Shown here piece after piece: positions 1-7,490 of a DNA stretch of 20,761 bases. Source of the stretch: JAMLIO01 sp031412575 (lineage in GTDB: Bacteria > Bdellovibrionota > Bdellovibrionia > Bdellovibrionales > UBA1609); contig JANODG010000096.1 in the NCBI GenBank assembly GCA_031412575.1, forward strand, positions 1-20,761, read 5' to 3'. The stretch's first letter is position 1; the number at the start of each line of letters is the position of its first letter. The notes under the pieces are model-generated. The model did not search any database. It had not been told where the DNA came from and was given only the letters and a program-made list of their open reading frames with translations. Position numbers and translations under genes: made by a program.

Positions 1-1293
1 AAATAGTGGACTTAACCAAAGTGTTTGCTTACGGCTTGGGCCAACTGACACAACATCAACCGGCACTCCTGTAGCCTTGGCTATAAAGCGTACATAATCA
101 ATTGCAGCTTTTGGCAAGTCTTCATAGTCAGTGATGTCTTCAATATTTTCTTTCCATCCACTAAATCTTTTGTAAACTGGTTTAACATCTTTCACAGCCC
201 ATGAAGACATCGGAAATTCTTCGACAGTTTCGCCATCAATTTCATAAGCCACGCAAACATCAATATAATCTAAGCCACAAAGCACATCTAATTTCATAAG
301 TGCAAGTGAAGTTAAACTGTTAGTACGAATCGCATACTTTAAAGCTACAAGATCTAACCAACCACATCTGCGTGGTCGACCGGTTGTCGCACCAAACTCT
401 ACACCCTTTTTTTGAATCCAAGCGCCAAGATCGTCAGTGAGTTCAGTCGGAAAAGGACCAGAGCCTACACGTGTTGTGTATGCTTTTGTAATCCCAACCA
501 CTTTATCAATAAACATCGGTCCAATTCCAGAACCGACACAGGCAGAACCCGCAAGCGTAGAAGAGCTTGTGACAAAGGGGTACGTACCATGAGTTAAATC
601 TAACAAGGTCCCTTGTGCGCCTTCAAACAAGACGCGCTTACCGCGCTTAAGTGCTTTATAAATTTCCCAAGAGGCATCTTTACAACGATATGGAGAAAGC
701 TTCTCAGCATAGAGTTCAATCTCTGCGATGACTTCATCAACTGAAATTGGTTCTTCTTTATAAAAGTGTTCTAATAAAAAGTTTTTTTCATTTAAACTTT
801 TTTCGATTTTTTCACGTAATTTATCTTTGGGTAAAAATAAATGACCGAAAAGAAGAGCGCGTCTTGAAGCACGGTCTTCGTAAGCGGGACCGATACCTTT
901 TCCCGTCGTTCCAATCTTTTCATTTTTTAAAGCCTTCTCGCGAGCGGCATCTAGTTTACGGTGGTAGCTAAGTAAAACTGTCGCACCTTCAGAAATTTGA
1001 AGTTGCTCTGGATTTTTAATCAGATCATTTTTTTGTAAAGCTTCGATTTCTTTTAGAACTTGTTGAATATCAAGAACAACACCAGCTGCGATTAAACATT
1101 TTGTATCAGGATGTAAAATTCCAGAGGGCACTAAATGAAGTACCGTTTTTTTTCCATCGACCACTAAAGTGTGACCCGCATTTGCTCCACCTTGATATCG
1201 AACAACGTAATCCGACTCCGCAGAAAACACGTCGACAACTTTTCCTTTCCCTTCGTCGCCCCATTGGGAACCAACAACAATAATACCTGGCAT
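1..1293 (-). CDS. purA: Adenylosuccinate synthetase, C-terminal end cut by window edge
   Basis: Joins IMP and aspartate using GTP to form adenylosuccinate, the first committed step of AMP synthesis in the cytoplasm. Translating the minus strand from the ATG at 1291-1293 gives 431 codons with no stop before the edge. The family is normally about 430 residues, so only the last few are missing. Visible motifs are the GDEGKGK phosphate loop at residues 12-18 with catalytic D13, NAGH with H41, GTTGKGIGPAY, EGAQG, and TTGRPRRCGW near the nucleotide and IMP sites. An AGGAG ribosome site lies a few bases upstream of the ATG. It is downstream of, and on the same strand as, the dehydrogenase gene ending at 1383, with an 89-base gap, so it may be the last gene of that operon or have its own promoter. 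Identification is secure. Confidence 0.96.
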   Translation of the reverse strand, partial: MPGIIVVGSQWGDEGKGKVVDVFSAESDYVVRYQGGANAGHTLVVDGKKTVLHLVPSGILHPDTKCLIAAGVVLDIQQVLKEIEALQKNDLIKNPEQLQISEGATVLLSYHRKLDAAREKALKNEKIGTTGKGIGPAYEDRASRRALLFGHLFLPKDKLREKIEKSLNEKNFLLEHFYKEEPISVDEVIAEIELYAEKLSPYRCKDASWEIYKALKRGKRVLFEGAQGTLLDLTHGTYPFVTSSSTLAGSACVGSGIGPMFIDKVVGITKAYTTRVGSGPFPTELTDDLGAWIQKKGVEFGATTGRPRRCGWLDLVALKYAIRTNSLTSLALMKLDVLCGLDYIDVCVAYEIDGETVEEFPMSSWAVKDVKPVYKRFSGWKENIEDITDYEDLPKAAIDYVRFIAKATGVPVDVVSVGPSRKQTLWLSPLF

Positions 1294-1382
1294 AGTTACT
1301 CCTAGTGGTTTTATTTCAGAGGAAATACTAACAAGATTAGCCCACATGGGAAGGGATAATGCTTTCAGGCTTAAAGATCTAC

Positions 1383-2378
1383 CTAAAAATGCAAATATTT
1401 TGCCCACAATACATCGGGCGGCAATAGATTTTTGGGCTTAACTTGCTCTTTAAAAAAACTGACCATCACGGATGAGGCCTCAAGGCAGGACTTTTCAAAG
1501 GCTTCATGAGTGTGCGCTCCTATGTGAGGTGTCCAAAAAATTTTCGGGTGATTTCTAAGAGCCGAACTTATAGGTAGAGGTTCTTGGTCAAAGGTATCTA
1601 ATCCTACACATTTAAAAATCCCTGCGTCTAAAGCGTTCAGTAAATCTGGGGCGTTTATCAGTTCTCCGCGAGCGCAATTGATTAAAATTTTATCTGCGCC
1701 AAAATGTTTTAAATTTGCTTTTGAAATTATGTTTTTTGTTTCTTTGGTTAAGGGCGTGTGAAGAGTGATGACGTCACACTTCGTAAAAAGCTCGTGTAGT
1801 CCTAAGGATTCGACCTGAGGATCTATAGGGTCCGTTTTTTTAAGGTAAGGGTCATGAAAATAAACTTTAAAACCAAAACTTGAAGCGCGTTTTGCGACTT
1901 CTTTTCCAATCCGTCCTAAACCTAGAATTCCTAAACTTTTTTGAGTAGACTCTGAACCTAAAGGCAACTGATGCTTCCACGAAAAATTTTTCTGTAAAGA
2001 ATTAAATAAAAAATTATTTCTTAGAGCCATTAAGATGTGAAGCATTGTTAGGTCAGCTGTACTCATGATATTGGCGTCAGGTGTGTAAAAGGACGTGATG
2101 TTTTTTTCAGATAAGGCCATCAGATCTAAATGATCAAAACCACTTGTAGCTGTGCCTACAATTTTTAAATCTTTAAAGTAAGACACAAGCTTTTTATTCA
2201 TTTGAGTCTGGGATCTAACCATCAAGCCTTCAACATTTTCCCACTTGTGATCCGTTAAATGGTCAGAAGAAAGTCTTAAAATTTCAAAGTCTGGCAAGTG
2301 AGCTGCGAGCTTAGCTTGCACCCACTGTGGAATTTGTGTCGTAAGATAAACTTTTTTTTGAATCGAAGGCGAACTCAA
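1383..2378 (-). CDS. D-3-phosphoglycerate dehydrogenase-like 2-hydroxyacid dehydrogenase (SerA-type, no ACT domain)
   Basis: An NAD-dependent D-isomer-specific 2-hydroxyacid dehydrogenase of 331 residues. The Rossmann motif GLGRIG is at residues 153-158. The family's catalytic triad is visible as R237 (in CARGE), E266 (in DTFDQEP) and H285 (in PHIGAH). It ends without the C-terminal ACT regulatory domain of long SerA enzymes, so serine feedback through that domain is not expected. The start is a TTG whose bases overlap the TGA stop of the upstream aminotransferase gene (TTGA, four bases), so the two are probably translationally coupled. The pairing with a class V aminotransferase suggests the first two steps of phosphoserine synthesis from 3-phosphoglycerate. 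That substrate is inferred from context; a glyoxylate or hydroxypyruvate reductase role is the main alternative. Confidence 0.85.
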   Translation of the reverse strand: MSSPSIQKKVYLTTQIPQWVQAKLAAHLPDFEILRLSSDHLTDHKWENVEGLMVRSQTQMNKKLVSYFKDLKIVGTATSGFDHLDLMALSEKNITSFYTPDANIMSTADLTMLHILMALRNNFLFNSLQKNFSWKHQLPLGSESTQKSLGILGLGRIGKEVAKRASSFGFKVYFHDPYLKKTDPIDPQVESLGLHELFTKCDVITLHTPLTKETKNIISKANLKHFGADKILINCARGELINAPDLLNALDAGIFKCVGLDTFDQEPLPISSALRNHPKIFWTPHIGAHTHEAFEKSCLEASSVMVSFFKEQVKPKNLLPPDVLWAKYLHF

Positions 2379-3463
2379 GTTTGGTCCCGTAAAGTTTTGG
2401 CGAATATGTCCATAGCTTGATTTTGCTTCTCTTTTGTCACATCACCCATGTGACCCCATCTTAAAATTTTATCTTTCAAATGATCTTGTCCACCACCAAG
2501 ATAAAGACCATTTTTGAGTAAGGCCTCTTGTAATTTTGCGACCTGAATTTTTGGAGGTAAATAAAATGCACTTAAGGAATTTGATGGGGATTCGCTAAAA
2601 TATTTACAACCTAAAGACTCTAAAAATTCACGAGTTATTTTTTGTAAGCTTGCGCTTTGGTCAATAAAATCTTTGATCCCCATTTTTTTAATCACACCAA
2701 GTTTATAGTGAAGAGCGTTGATCATGTTCACAGGGCTACTAAAATGAGTCGCATTCTTTAGATTCATTTTCTTTTCTAAAACTAAATCGAAATAATAACG
2801 AGGCGTTTTACAATTCAAAGCTTTATTCCATGCGCGTTCAGAAAAACTAACGAAAGATAATCCTGTCATCAATCCTAAAGATTTTTGAGAGCCAGCAATA
2901 AGCGCGTCGATTTGAAGTTCATCCATGGGAATGTCTATGCAACCCACAGCTGTGATGCCGTCGACAACTAAAAGACATTCCGGTTGAATGGACTTTAGGA
3001 TTTTAGATATTTCAGCGATAGGATATTTAGTCGCAGTCGATGTTTCGCACGCATGCACTAAAAACGCGTCATATTTTTTTTGCTTTAAATGAGTTTCAAA
3101 AACTTCAAAATCAAAGGCCTTGCCCCAAGGGTGCTTGATGGTGTCTACATCACAGCCAAAAACTTTGGCCATTTCGGCCCAGCGCTCTCCGAACTTTCCA
3201 GCATCAAAAGCTAGGACCTGATCCTTAGGGTTTAGGATGTTGATGAGGCTCGCTTCCATAGCGCCCGTGCCGGTGGCGTTTAGGATAAAAACATGGTTTT
3301 TGGTTTGAAAAAAATATTTTAGCAGCTCAAAAGTTTCTTTTAAAAGCGACTCAAATTGGTCAGTTCGGTGGTGAATAGGGTGACCGCTTAAAATCCTTAA
3401 AGATTCTTCAGAAATTTCTGTCGGACCAGGGCTAAAAAGTAATGGACGGTTGTCTTCTTTCAT
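2375..3463 (-). CDS. Class V PLP aminotransferase (SerC / alanine-glyoxylate aminotransferase type)
   Basis: A pyridoxal-phosphate aminotransferase of 362 residues. The N-terminal motif FSPGPTEI is typical of the alanine/serine-glyoxylate group. NATGTGAMEA (about residues 62-71) forms the phosphate-binding turn, D168 in VVDGI contacts the PLP ring nitrogen, and K194 in GSQKSLG is the Schiff-base lysine. It is the first gene of a minus-strand operon and overlaps the dehydrogenase by four bases. In several lineages that lack a classical SerC, a class V enzyme of this shape sits beside a phosphoglycerate dehydrogenase and makes phosphoserine. That is the inferred job here, with serine- or alanine-glyoxylate transamination as the alternative. 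Its ATG (3461-3463) is only 43 bases from lptE, which is transcribed divergently, so both promoters must share a very short region or extend into coding sequence. Confidence 0.85.
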   Translation of the reverse strand: MKEDNRPLLFSPGPTEISEESLRILSGHPIHHRTDQFESLLKETFELLKYFFQTKNHVFILNATGTGAMEASLINILNPKDQVLAFDAGKFGERWAEMAKVFGCDVDTIKHPWGKAFDFEVFETHLKQKKYDAFLVHACETSTATKYPIAEISKILKSIQPECLLVVDGITAVGCIDIPMDELQIDALIAGSQKSLGLMTGLSFVSFSERAWNKALNCKTPRYYFDLVLEKKMNLKNATHFSSPVNMINALHYKLGVIKKMGIKDFIDQSASLQKITREFLESLGCKYFSESPSNSLSAFYLPPKIQVAKLQEALLKNGLYLGGGQDHLKDKILRWGHMGDVTKEKQNQAMDIFAKTLRDQT

Positions 3464-3506
3464 TTATTTTGTTTTAACCTCTATAGACTGAGGAATAAAG
3501 ATATTT

Positions 3507-4124
3507 ATGCTAAACGATATGAAATTTATATTTAATCGAATATCCTTCCAAGCAATCCTTGTTTCCACAACTATATTGTTTAGTGCTGGATGTGGGTATC
3601 AATTTGGTTATGGGAACAAAAGTTTACCGGAAGGGGTAAAAAGTGTTCATATTCCGATTTTCGATAACGAAACTTACCAAACAGGGGCCGAAGTTCATTT
3701 CACAAACGCTTTGATTGCCGAGATCCATGATTCCAAAATTGCTCGCATCGCTACAAAAAAATCGGCAGAAGCCATTTTAAAAGGGCGGGTGATTAGGGTT
3801 GATTTTTTACAAGCCAACATTGATAGCCGTCGTCGTGAAGAATTAGATAAAACTTCAGGCGTTAGAAACTTACCTCGAGGAACTGTGATCACGACGGAAT
3901 ATTTAGCCCGAGTCACTTTGGAAGTTCAGATCATTAAAAATAACAAATTAGTTTGGAAGCAGTGGTTACGCGATGAACGACTTTACGATGCTCCACAGTT
4001 AGGTTTAGAAGGCATCAACACGGCCAACGCCGGCTACAACCGCACAGCCCGCGAAACCGTAATCAAAGACCTAGCCCGAGTCATGATGCACGAACTCTAC
4101 GGCCGTATGACCGAAAGCTTTTAA
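3507..4124 (+). CDS. lptE: LPS-assembly lipoprotein LptE
   Basis: The outer-membrane lipoprotein that plugs the LptD barrel and helps deliver lipopolysaccharide to the cell surface. A basic, hydrophobic signal peptide ends in the lipobox FSAGC, with the lipidated cysteine at residue 29, immediately followed by GYQFGYG, the family's hallmark start of the mature protein. The body (KSVHIPIFDNETYQTGAE, then a C-terminal helix with ARETVIKDLARVM) fits the LptE fold. Length 205 residues is usual. The start at 3507 is preceded by GAGGA about 13 bases upstream, which is rather long. A second ATG four codons later (3519) is possible and leaves a normal signal peptide. In many proteobacteria lptE is directly followed by holA; here an inverted repeat and a reverse-strand transporter lie in between. 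Confidence 0.9.
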   Translation: MLNDMKFIFNRISFQAILVSTTILFSAGCGYQFGYGNKSLPEGVKSVHIPIFDNETYQTGAEVHFTNALIAEIHDSKIARIATKKSAEAILKGRVIRVDFLQANIDSRRREELDKTSGVRNLPRGTVITTEYLARVTLEVQIIKNNKLVWKQWLRDERLYDAPQLGLEGINTANAGYNRTARETVIKDLARVMMHELYGRMTESF

Positions 4125-4133
4125 GCCAAGAAA

Positions 4134-4195
4134 AGTTCCAGCGAGGGTTGTCCAGGGCGTGCGAAGCCGCCCGAAAGGGACAATCCGAGTGAACT
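4134..4195. repeat. Long imperfect inverted repeat (folding element) between lptE and the MFS gene
   Basis: A nested hairpin of about 62 bases, more GC-rich than its surroundings. AGTTC (4134-4138) pairs with GAACT (4191-4195). GGTTGTCC (4146-4153) pairs with GGACAATCC (4178-4186) with one bulged base. GGGCG (4155-4159) pairs with CGCCC (4168-4172) around an eight-base loop. It lies between convergent genes and overlaps the first two bases of the transporter's stop codon. It could act as a two-way transcription stop, but neither flank has a good T-tract. A dispersed palindromic element of the REP kind is equally possible. No second copy was seen in this window. Confidence 0.7.
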
Positions 4196-5537
4196 AGACA
4201 CCTTTTTCAAGTCTCACTTTTTTTCGATTCATTAAAATCATACTTACTCCAGCAATAACGCCAAATGATGACATTATTAAATACCAAAAGAAGTAGCCAT
4301 ACTTATCAACCGTTAAATTTAGAACATAACCAGTTATTAAAAGTGAGAACCCTCCGCCTAAGTATTGAAATGAATCAATAATTCCAGTAGCGGCACCAGA
4401 TCGATTTCTTCCGCCAATATCCATTGGTGCTGCTGCTCCGACTAAAGAATGAGTCGAGTTAACTGAAAATGAAATCAGCACTAACACAAAGCAACCAATC
4501 AAAATCCCAGTAAAGTTTTTTTCAATAAAACCAAAATATAAAATCATACTAATTCCTAATATCGTAATTGATTCCGTGAAGTATAGAATCGCTGCTAATG
4601 GACCTCGTTCACCTTTATAGTATTTGTCAGATAAATATCCTGAAATTAAAGAACCAAGAAAAGCAAAAGCGGGCATCAACACTAAAGTTAAACTGGCCAA
4701 AAATGGTATATTGCTTTTCATATCAAAACCTAATTGATCTCTAAAATACAGAATTGCGATTTGATCTAAGCTATGACGAACGCCCCCTGTGCATGCATAA
4801 GCAACAGCGTAATACCAAATGTAGGGATGTTTACTAATAAATTTTAAGTTTTCAAACATAGAGCTTTTAGCTACTGATGGTTCAGATGTATTTGATGTGA
4901 CAAATCCAAATTCCTCGGGAGTATTTTTAACGAGAAACAAAAAAATTATCAGAGCAATAAATGTAGCTATAGGAGGTAAAATAAAAACAGATTTCCAGTC
5001 ACCAGCAGAAAATATGATGATGGACGCAATTATTAAACCACTATTTAAAAGTATTGGTGCCATTTGACTAATTGAAATTTGTCCAAGCTGTATAACGCCA
5101 CCAAAGAGTCCTGAAAACAATCCTCTTTCTTCTTTTGAAAACCAGGCTGAATTGATCTTAATAAGGCCAGGCGCACCAAAAGATTGGATATACCCATTTA
5201 AACCAGCAAGAAGACTTATTGTGAAAAATTGACTGGTTAATGATGAAAATCCAAATATTAAATTTATTAAAATTGTTCCAACAGCTCCAATAATTAGACT
5301 TTTTTTGCCTCCGATTTTGTCCGTAATTAGTCCATTTATAAATTGTCCACAACCGTAAGCTGTCGACCAAATTGCAAAAATGAAAGATATATCTTTTAAG
5401 GTATAGCCAAACTCTGATTGTAGACCTGGAACAGCAAATCTAAAGTTATAACGACACATATAGAAAGTCGCGTAGAGTATTCCAATAGAAACCCAATTAA
5501 AATTTCTGCGTGTTTTAAAAGAGTTTTGAATCATCAC
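4194..5537 (-). CDS. MFS transporter, organophosphate:phosphate antiporter-like (GlpT/UhpT type)
   Basis: An inner-membrane transporter of 447 residues with about twelve hydrophobic segments. The N-terminal FYMCRYNFRFAVPGL and the following FAIWSTAYGCGQFINGLITDKIGGKK match the organophosphate antiporter branch of the major facilitator superfamily (GlpT, UhpT, UhpC), including the loop 2-3 signature GxxxD(K/R)xGxKK. The substrate cannot be read from sequence; sugar-phosphates, glycerol-3-phosphate and sensor-like UhpC roles are all possible. Two ATGs stand in tandem at the start (5532-5537). It is transcribed alone on the minus strand between lptE and holA, genes that are often adjacent elsewhere, and has a folding inverted repeat at its 3' end. 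This suggests it was inserted there. Length and frame are intact. Confidence 0.85.
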   Translation of the reverse strand: MMIQNSFKTRRNFNWVSIGILYATFYMCRYNFRFAVPGLQSEFGYTLKDISFIFAIWSTAYGCGQFINGLITDKIGGKKSLIIGAVGTILINLIFGFSSLTSQFFTISLLAGLNGYIQSFGAPGLIKINSAWFSKEERGLFSGLFGGVIQLGQISISQMAPILLNSGLIIASIIIFSAGDWKSVFILPPIATFIALIIFLFLVKNTPEEFGFVTSNTSEPSVAKSSMFENLKFISKHPYIWYYAVAYACTGGVRHSLDQIAILYFRDQLGFDMKSNIPFLASLTLVLMPAFAFLGSLISGYLSDKYYKGERGPLAAILYFTESITILGISMILYFGFIEKNFTGILIGCFVLVLISFSVNSTHSLVGAAAPMDIGGRNRSGAATGIIDSFQYLGGGFSLLITGYVLNLTVDKYGYFFWYLIMSSFGVIAGVSMILMNRKKVRLEKGV

Positions 5538-5792
5538 TTGCTCATTTGTTGCTGTTTGAGTGCTTTGGAAGTTTTTACTTTTCTTTTAGGACGTTATAAT
5601 AGATTTTAGTAAACTATATTTTGTATATTTGAATTGTAGAATTAAGAATAAGGTCTGGTTATCCCTTAATCAAGGCAAAATTTAATTGAGATTTAAAAGG
5701 ACGTCTTTGGATTTTACTTCGCAGCAAAGATTTAACGACGTATCAGTTCTATTGGCTTGGCAAATCTTTCCTGTTGGGTTTATTCTAAGTAA

Positions 5793-6854
5793 ATGTCGAA
5801 ACCAACTTTGAAGTCCTGGGACTTACGAACTCTTCAGCAGAGCTTTTCTAACGGAAAGGTTAGCCCGTGTTACACAATCATTGGTGAAGACTTTTATTTG
5901 ATTCAGGAATCTGTGCATGTTTTAAAAAATCACGTTGAAAACTTAGGTGTAAATTTTGATTTTAATTACGACTGTGTTTATGTTAGCGAAACCAAAGCGC
6001 CTGACATTGTTGATAAAATTGAAACTTTACCCATGATGTCACCTTACCGCTTTGTTATAGTCAAAGAGGCCGAGCTTTTAAAAGACAAAGATTGGGACAT
6101 CATCAAAAAATCTTTCGAAAAAGGTTTAAGCCAATCCATCGTAGTTTTTGTTCACGAATCTAAATTTGATAAAAGAAAAAAAATCTATAAATGGTTAACG
6201 ACCAATACTCAAATTGTCGAGCTTGTTACACCTTATGAAAATCAAGTTCCGGTGTGGATTCATTACATGGCCCAAAAAAATGGTCTGATTTTAGATCAAG
6301 GGGCAGCTCTTCAATTACTTCATCTGGTGGGTGTGGATTTAACGGAAATTCATAATGAGATTTTAAAATTAAAACTTTATTTTGATGATCATCAAGGTCC
6401 GTTACAAATCGATGATATCTTAAAAGTGGTTTCTAAAAAAAGAATAGAAAGTGTTTTTGATTTGACAGCATCTGTTGCTTTAGGAAATAAATCTTTGTCT
6501 CTGCAACTTTTAAATGATTTGTTGAACCAAGGTCAAAATGAAGTAGGCGTCGTTGCATTAATCAGCCGCCATATGCGCATCTTAAAAAAGATTTTAGAGT
6601 TTTCTCAAGTTGGAGTTTCTCAAAAACAACTGAGCACAAAAGTTGGAGTTTCCCCTTTCTTTATAGAACAATATGTTCAACAGAGTCGAAAGTGGACCTT
6701 GGAAAAAATGAATATTGTTTTTAATCTTTTGCTTGATACAGACAAAGCTTTAAAGACTTCACCAATTTCATCTAAAATTTGGCTTGAAAACTTCGTAATA
6801 CAAACATGCGCTTTGTCGCAAATGACTCATTCGAAAGAATTAAGATCTATCTAA
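5793..6854 (+). CDS. holA: DNA polymerase III delta subunit (clamp loader)
   Basis: The subunit of the clamp loader that opens the beta sliding clamp. The 353-residue protein starts with LQQSFSNGKVSPCYTIIGEDFYLIQES, the family's typical N-terminal 'yll.GeD.yLi.e' stretch. It continues with an AAA+-like fold without a working Walker motif (PMMSPYRFVIVKEAELL, about residues 80-96), then the central lid (YENQVPVWI, GVDLTEIHNEILKL) and the C-terminal collar helices (LISRHMRILKK). Length is normal. It lies 255 bases after the divergent transporter start and is followed by rpsT on the opposite strand. The order holA-rpsT-murJ is a recognised proteobacterial arrangement. Confidence 0.92.
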   Translation: MSKPTLKSWDLRTLQQSFSNGKVSPCYTIIGEDFYLIQESVHVLKNHVENLGVNFDFNYDCVYVSETKAPDIVDKIETLPMMSPYRFVIVKEAELLKDKDWDIIKKSFEKGLSQSIVVFVHESKFDKRKKIYKWLTTNTQIVELVTPYENQVPVWIHYMAQKNGLILDQGAALQLLHLVGVDLTEIHNEILKLKLYFDDHQGPLQIDDILKVVSKKRIESVFDLTASVALGNKSLSLQLLNDLLNQGQNEVGVVALISRHMRILKKILEFSQVGVSQKQLSTKVGVSPFFIEQYVQQSRKWTLEKMNIVFNLLLDTDKALKTSPISSKIWLENFVIQTCALSQMTHSKELRSI

Positions 6855-6952
6855 AATTTTAAAGTATTAAGTGGAACTTTTAAGTGCATGAACCTGCATC
6901 TTCGTTTTAAAGAATTGTTTTAGCCAATATATTTGTTTAGGGAAATTTAGAA

Positions 6953-6976
6953 GACTGCAAGAAGCAGCCTTCAGTC
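6953..6976 (-). terminator. Possible terminator hairpin after rpsT
   Basis: GACTG (6953-6957) and CAGTC (6972-6976) can pair, with an alternative inner CTGC/GCAG stem. It sits ten bases past the rpsT stop codon on the minus strand. The following minus-strand sequence is only moderately T-rich, so the call is weak. Confidence 0.3.
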
Positions 6977-6985
6977 AGAGAAAAA

Positions 6986-7249
6986 TTAATTTAGAGTATT
7001 AATTAATGAAGAAAGTCTTGAAACTTTTCTTGAAGCAGTGTTTTTATGAAAAACACCTTTTTTAGCTGCTTTATCCATTCTGCTAGAAAATGTAACTAAT
7101 GATTTTAATGCTGTTTCTTTATCGCCTGCACTCACTGCAACTCTAACTTTCTTTTCGATGGTACGAACACCAGCTTTTGTACGGCTGTTTGTTGCGTTCT
7201 TTTTTATAGTTTGTCTTGCACGTTTTGCTGCTGACTTATGATTTGCCAT
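6986..7249 (-). CDS. rpsT: 30S ribosomal protein S20
   Basis: A primary 16S-binding ribosomal protein of the small subunit. The 87-residue, highly basic sequence begins with MANHKSAAKRARQ and contains FSSRMDKAAKKGVFHKNTA and SRKVSRLS, which are the classic S20 signatures. Length matches the family. The start ATG is preceded by an AAGGAA ribosome site about seven bases upstream. It stands alone on the minus strand between convergent holA and divergent murJ. Confidence 0.98.
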   Translation of the reverse strand: MANHKSAAKRARQTIKKNATNSRTKAGVRTIEKKVRVAVSAGDKETALKSLVTFSSRMDKAAKKGVFHKNTASRKVSRLSSLINTLN

Positions 7250-7310
7250 TGATATATTCCTTTTGCCTCAAGTTCTTCTAATTCTTTTAATTGCACGAAA
7301 TCAAAGGTCC

Positions 7311-7316
7311 AGTATA
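7311..7316 (-). promoter_or_regulatory. Possible -10 box for rpsT
   Basis: The minus strand reads TATACT at 7316-7311, about 60 bases before the rpsT ATG, a suitable distance for a short leader. The -35 region upstream is weak, so this rests mainly on the -10 box. Confidence 0.3.
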
Positions 7317-7490
7317 CGCTAACAAACCTATATCTAAACCGAAGTTCATTTTATTATCATAGCTGTAGGTGAGACGCAATAGACATGAATTAAAGCCTTT
7401 GATATTCCGGCCGTTTATTTTTAGATACTTTGGAATTTACGCTTTGTTTTTGGAAATTTAAGTTAAATCAGGTGTTTAGGGGATCTCTTA

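Noticed and set aside
412..1283. Plus-strand frames inside the purA region
   Set aside because: They are antisense to a well-conserved purA sequence and have no family features.
1344..1353. CCCACATGGG palindrome between the dehydrogenase gene and purA
   Set aside because: Short and without a T-tract or a second copy; it is not enough for a terminator or operator call.
5572..5600. TATAAT at 5595-5600 as a holA promoter
   Set aside because: The -10 box is perfect but the -35 region is poor and it lies nearly 200 bases upstream of holA in AT-rich DNA where such strings arise by chance.
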